Below are positions 62,946 to 64,000 of a stretch of 64,000 bases of DNA, one piece after another. Where the stretch lies: NCBI GenBank assembly GCA_027494135.1, contig JAOSJK010000012.1, positions 315,001 through 379,000 on the forward strand. Direction: 5' to 3'. A program made the position numbers and the translations under genes. The notes beneath the pieces were generated by a model. That model was not told where the DNA came from, made no database searches, and was given only the letters and a program-made list of their open reading frames with translations. Numbering within the stretch: the first letter of the stretch is position 1; the number at the start of each line of letters is the position of its first letter. The stretch is from Acidimicrobiia bacterium. Its GTDB lineage: Bacteria > Actinomycetota > Acidimicrobiia > IMCC26256 > PALSA-610.

Positions 62946-64000
62946 TCACGCCAGGCCGAGGAAGTGCGCCAGTAGACCGTGACACCCTCCACGGCGGCCC
63001 GCTCGACCCGCTCGGCCGCGGTGTGGGCGAGGAGCGGGTCTCCGGGGCCCAGGTTCAGCGCCGGGATCCCATGAGCGGTGAAGCGCGCGACATCGGTCCA
63101 CCCGAGCTTGGGGCGCACCGCGAGGTCGAGGGTCCCGATCATCTCCGCGACGAGCGGATTCGCCAGTCCCGGCGGGGCCGCCTCCGAGGCGTTCAGCACC
63201 TCGACCTCGTCGGCGCCGTCGAGCAGTGCCCTCGTGTCGTCGAGGGCCTCGTCGAGTGTCGACGATGGTGCGAAGCGCCGGTTGACCGTCACCGCGCAGA
63301 GGTCGGGTACGACATTGTGCGCGACACCGCCCTCGACGCGCACGACCTGCAGCGCCTCGCGGAACTCCAGTCCGTCCACCTCGGGCCGGCGCGCCTCGTA
63401 GGTGGAGAGCCGGCTCAGGACGGGCGCTGCCCTGTGGATCGCGTTCGTGCCCTTCCAGGGTCGGGCCGTGTGCGCCCGCTCGCCGTGGAACACCGCCCTC
63501 AGGGTGATGGTTCCCTGACAGCCCGCCTCGACCCACCCGTCGGTCGGTTCCAGCAGGACGGCGAGATCGCCGGCCACCAGCTCACCCCGCTGCTCGAAGA
63601 GGTGCCTCAGGCCGTTGCGGTCGTCTGAGACCTCCTCGCCCTCGTAGAAGACGAACGTGAGGTCGTGGCGCCCCCGCCTGCGGGCCGCCTCCTCGGCGAG
63701 ACGCAGCATGACCGCGACGCCACCCTTCATGTCGGCAGCGCCCAGGCCCCGCAGCTCGTCGCCCACGATGACCGGTTCCGCGTTCGCATTCGCCGGCACC
63801 GTGTCGAGGTGACCTGCGAGCACCACGCGACGGGCCGCGCCGTGCCGGGTGCGCGCGATGACGTTATCGCCGAAGCGCTCGACCGCGAGCCCCGGTGCCC
63901 GATCGCGAAGCCTCGCCTCCACAGCGTCTGCGATCGTCCTCTCGTCGCCACTCACCGACGGCACCGCGACCAGCGCGGCGGTGAGCGCGAGGAGGTCGTC
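62946..64000 (-). CDS. dapE: DapE/ArgE-type deacylase, N-succinyl-diaminopimelate desuccinylase-like (5' end outside window; frameshift)
   Basis: This M20 metallohydrolase continues past the window edge; about 350 residues are present. Metal and catalytic motifs are VVLAGHLDTVPANA (His, catalytic Asp), GLGAADMKGGVAVML, FVFYEGEEVSD (Glu base), VLLEPTDGWVEAG and the late His in PGDPLLAHTAAERVE. The set matches actinobacterial DapE, which hydrolyses N-succinyl-LL-diaminopimelate in lysine and cell-wall synthesis. The frame shifts in the last codons (about 62961-62981); the alternate end LLAHFLGLA stops at 62946. The N-terminus begins before ALTAALVAVPSVSGDE. Confidence 0.85.

Overview
The window is high-GC, densely coded bacterial DNA with many GTG starts and many ATGA or GTGA start/stop overlaps. 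Gene content points to an actinobacterium, probably an uncultured relative of the Acidimicrobiia. The evidence is the lexA / LysM cell-division inhibitor / nrdR neighbourhood (the arrangement of Mycobacterium Rv2720-Rv2719c-Rv2718c), a mycothiol-type DinB-like protein, a wax-ester synthase/DGAT, a CarD regulator, an Ltp-DUF35 lipid-catabolism cluster and two proteins carrying 'FGDA' repeats. I see no tRNA, rRNA, CRISPR array, insertion sequence or prophage. The only mobile element is an intein in nrdJ.

Layout. 231-7992 (+): an exported molybdoenzyme operon of the type II DMSO-reductase family: catalytic alpha subunit, a small unknown protein, Fe-S beta subunit, TorD-like chaperone, haem-b gamma subunit with a C-terminal anchor, and a polytopic membrane protein of unknown family. 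7989-15804: secreted and envelope proteins (helical secreted protein, GH114-like lipoprotein, a trypsin/RTX/repeat protein, MarC-like protein, alpha/alpha-barrel protein, PEBP lipoprotein). 15982-19749 (+): sbcD-sbcC. 19809-22882: HAD hydrolase, aldehyde dehydrogenase, methyltransferase. 22907-34073: acyl-CoA ligase, DinB-like protein, methyltransferase plus GH78 rhamnosidase-like enzyme, 2-hydroxyacid dehydrogenase, LmbE deacetylase, lipoprotein hydrolase, WS/DGAT, ArfB, lipoprotein. 34106-40699: ettA, DUF885 peptidase, two related membrane-anchored coiled-coil proteins (one fused to a GH43 propeller), RNA uracil-5-methyltransferase. 40736-47403 (-): carD, then a tightly coupled six-gene lipid or steroid side-chain degradation operon. 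47850-56071: cold-shock protein, TrmH methyltransferase, HAD, UbiA prenyltransferase, META lipoprotein, neocarzinostatin-like repeat protein, luciferase-like oxidoreductase, FKBP, second LmbE. 56130-64000: nrdJ (with intein), nrdR, LysM protein, lexA, SDR and a partial dapE-like gene.

About 26 otherwise good genes are each split into two or three frames, roughly 35 shifts in 64 kb. Most shifts sit on runs of C or G and conserved sequence continues on both sides, so I annotate them as intact genes with assembly indels, not pseudogenes. This matters when reading coordinates: several long open frames in the window are chimaeras or shadows.

Regulation visible in the sequence: a strong promoter before nrdJ (TTGACA, 18 bp, TGTAAT) with two NrdR boxes exactly 31 bp apart; LexA boxes between lexA and the divergent LysM gene; a strong hairpin after the cold-shock gene; and two distant copies of a conserved intergenic stem-loop (13416-13466 and 48976-49023).
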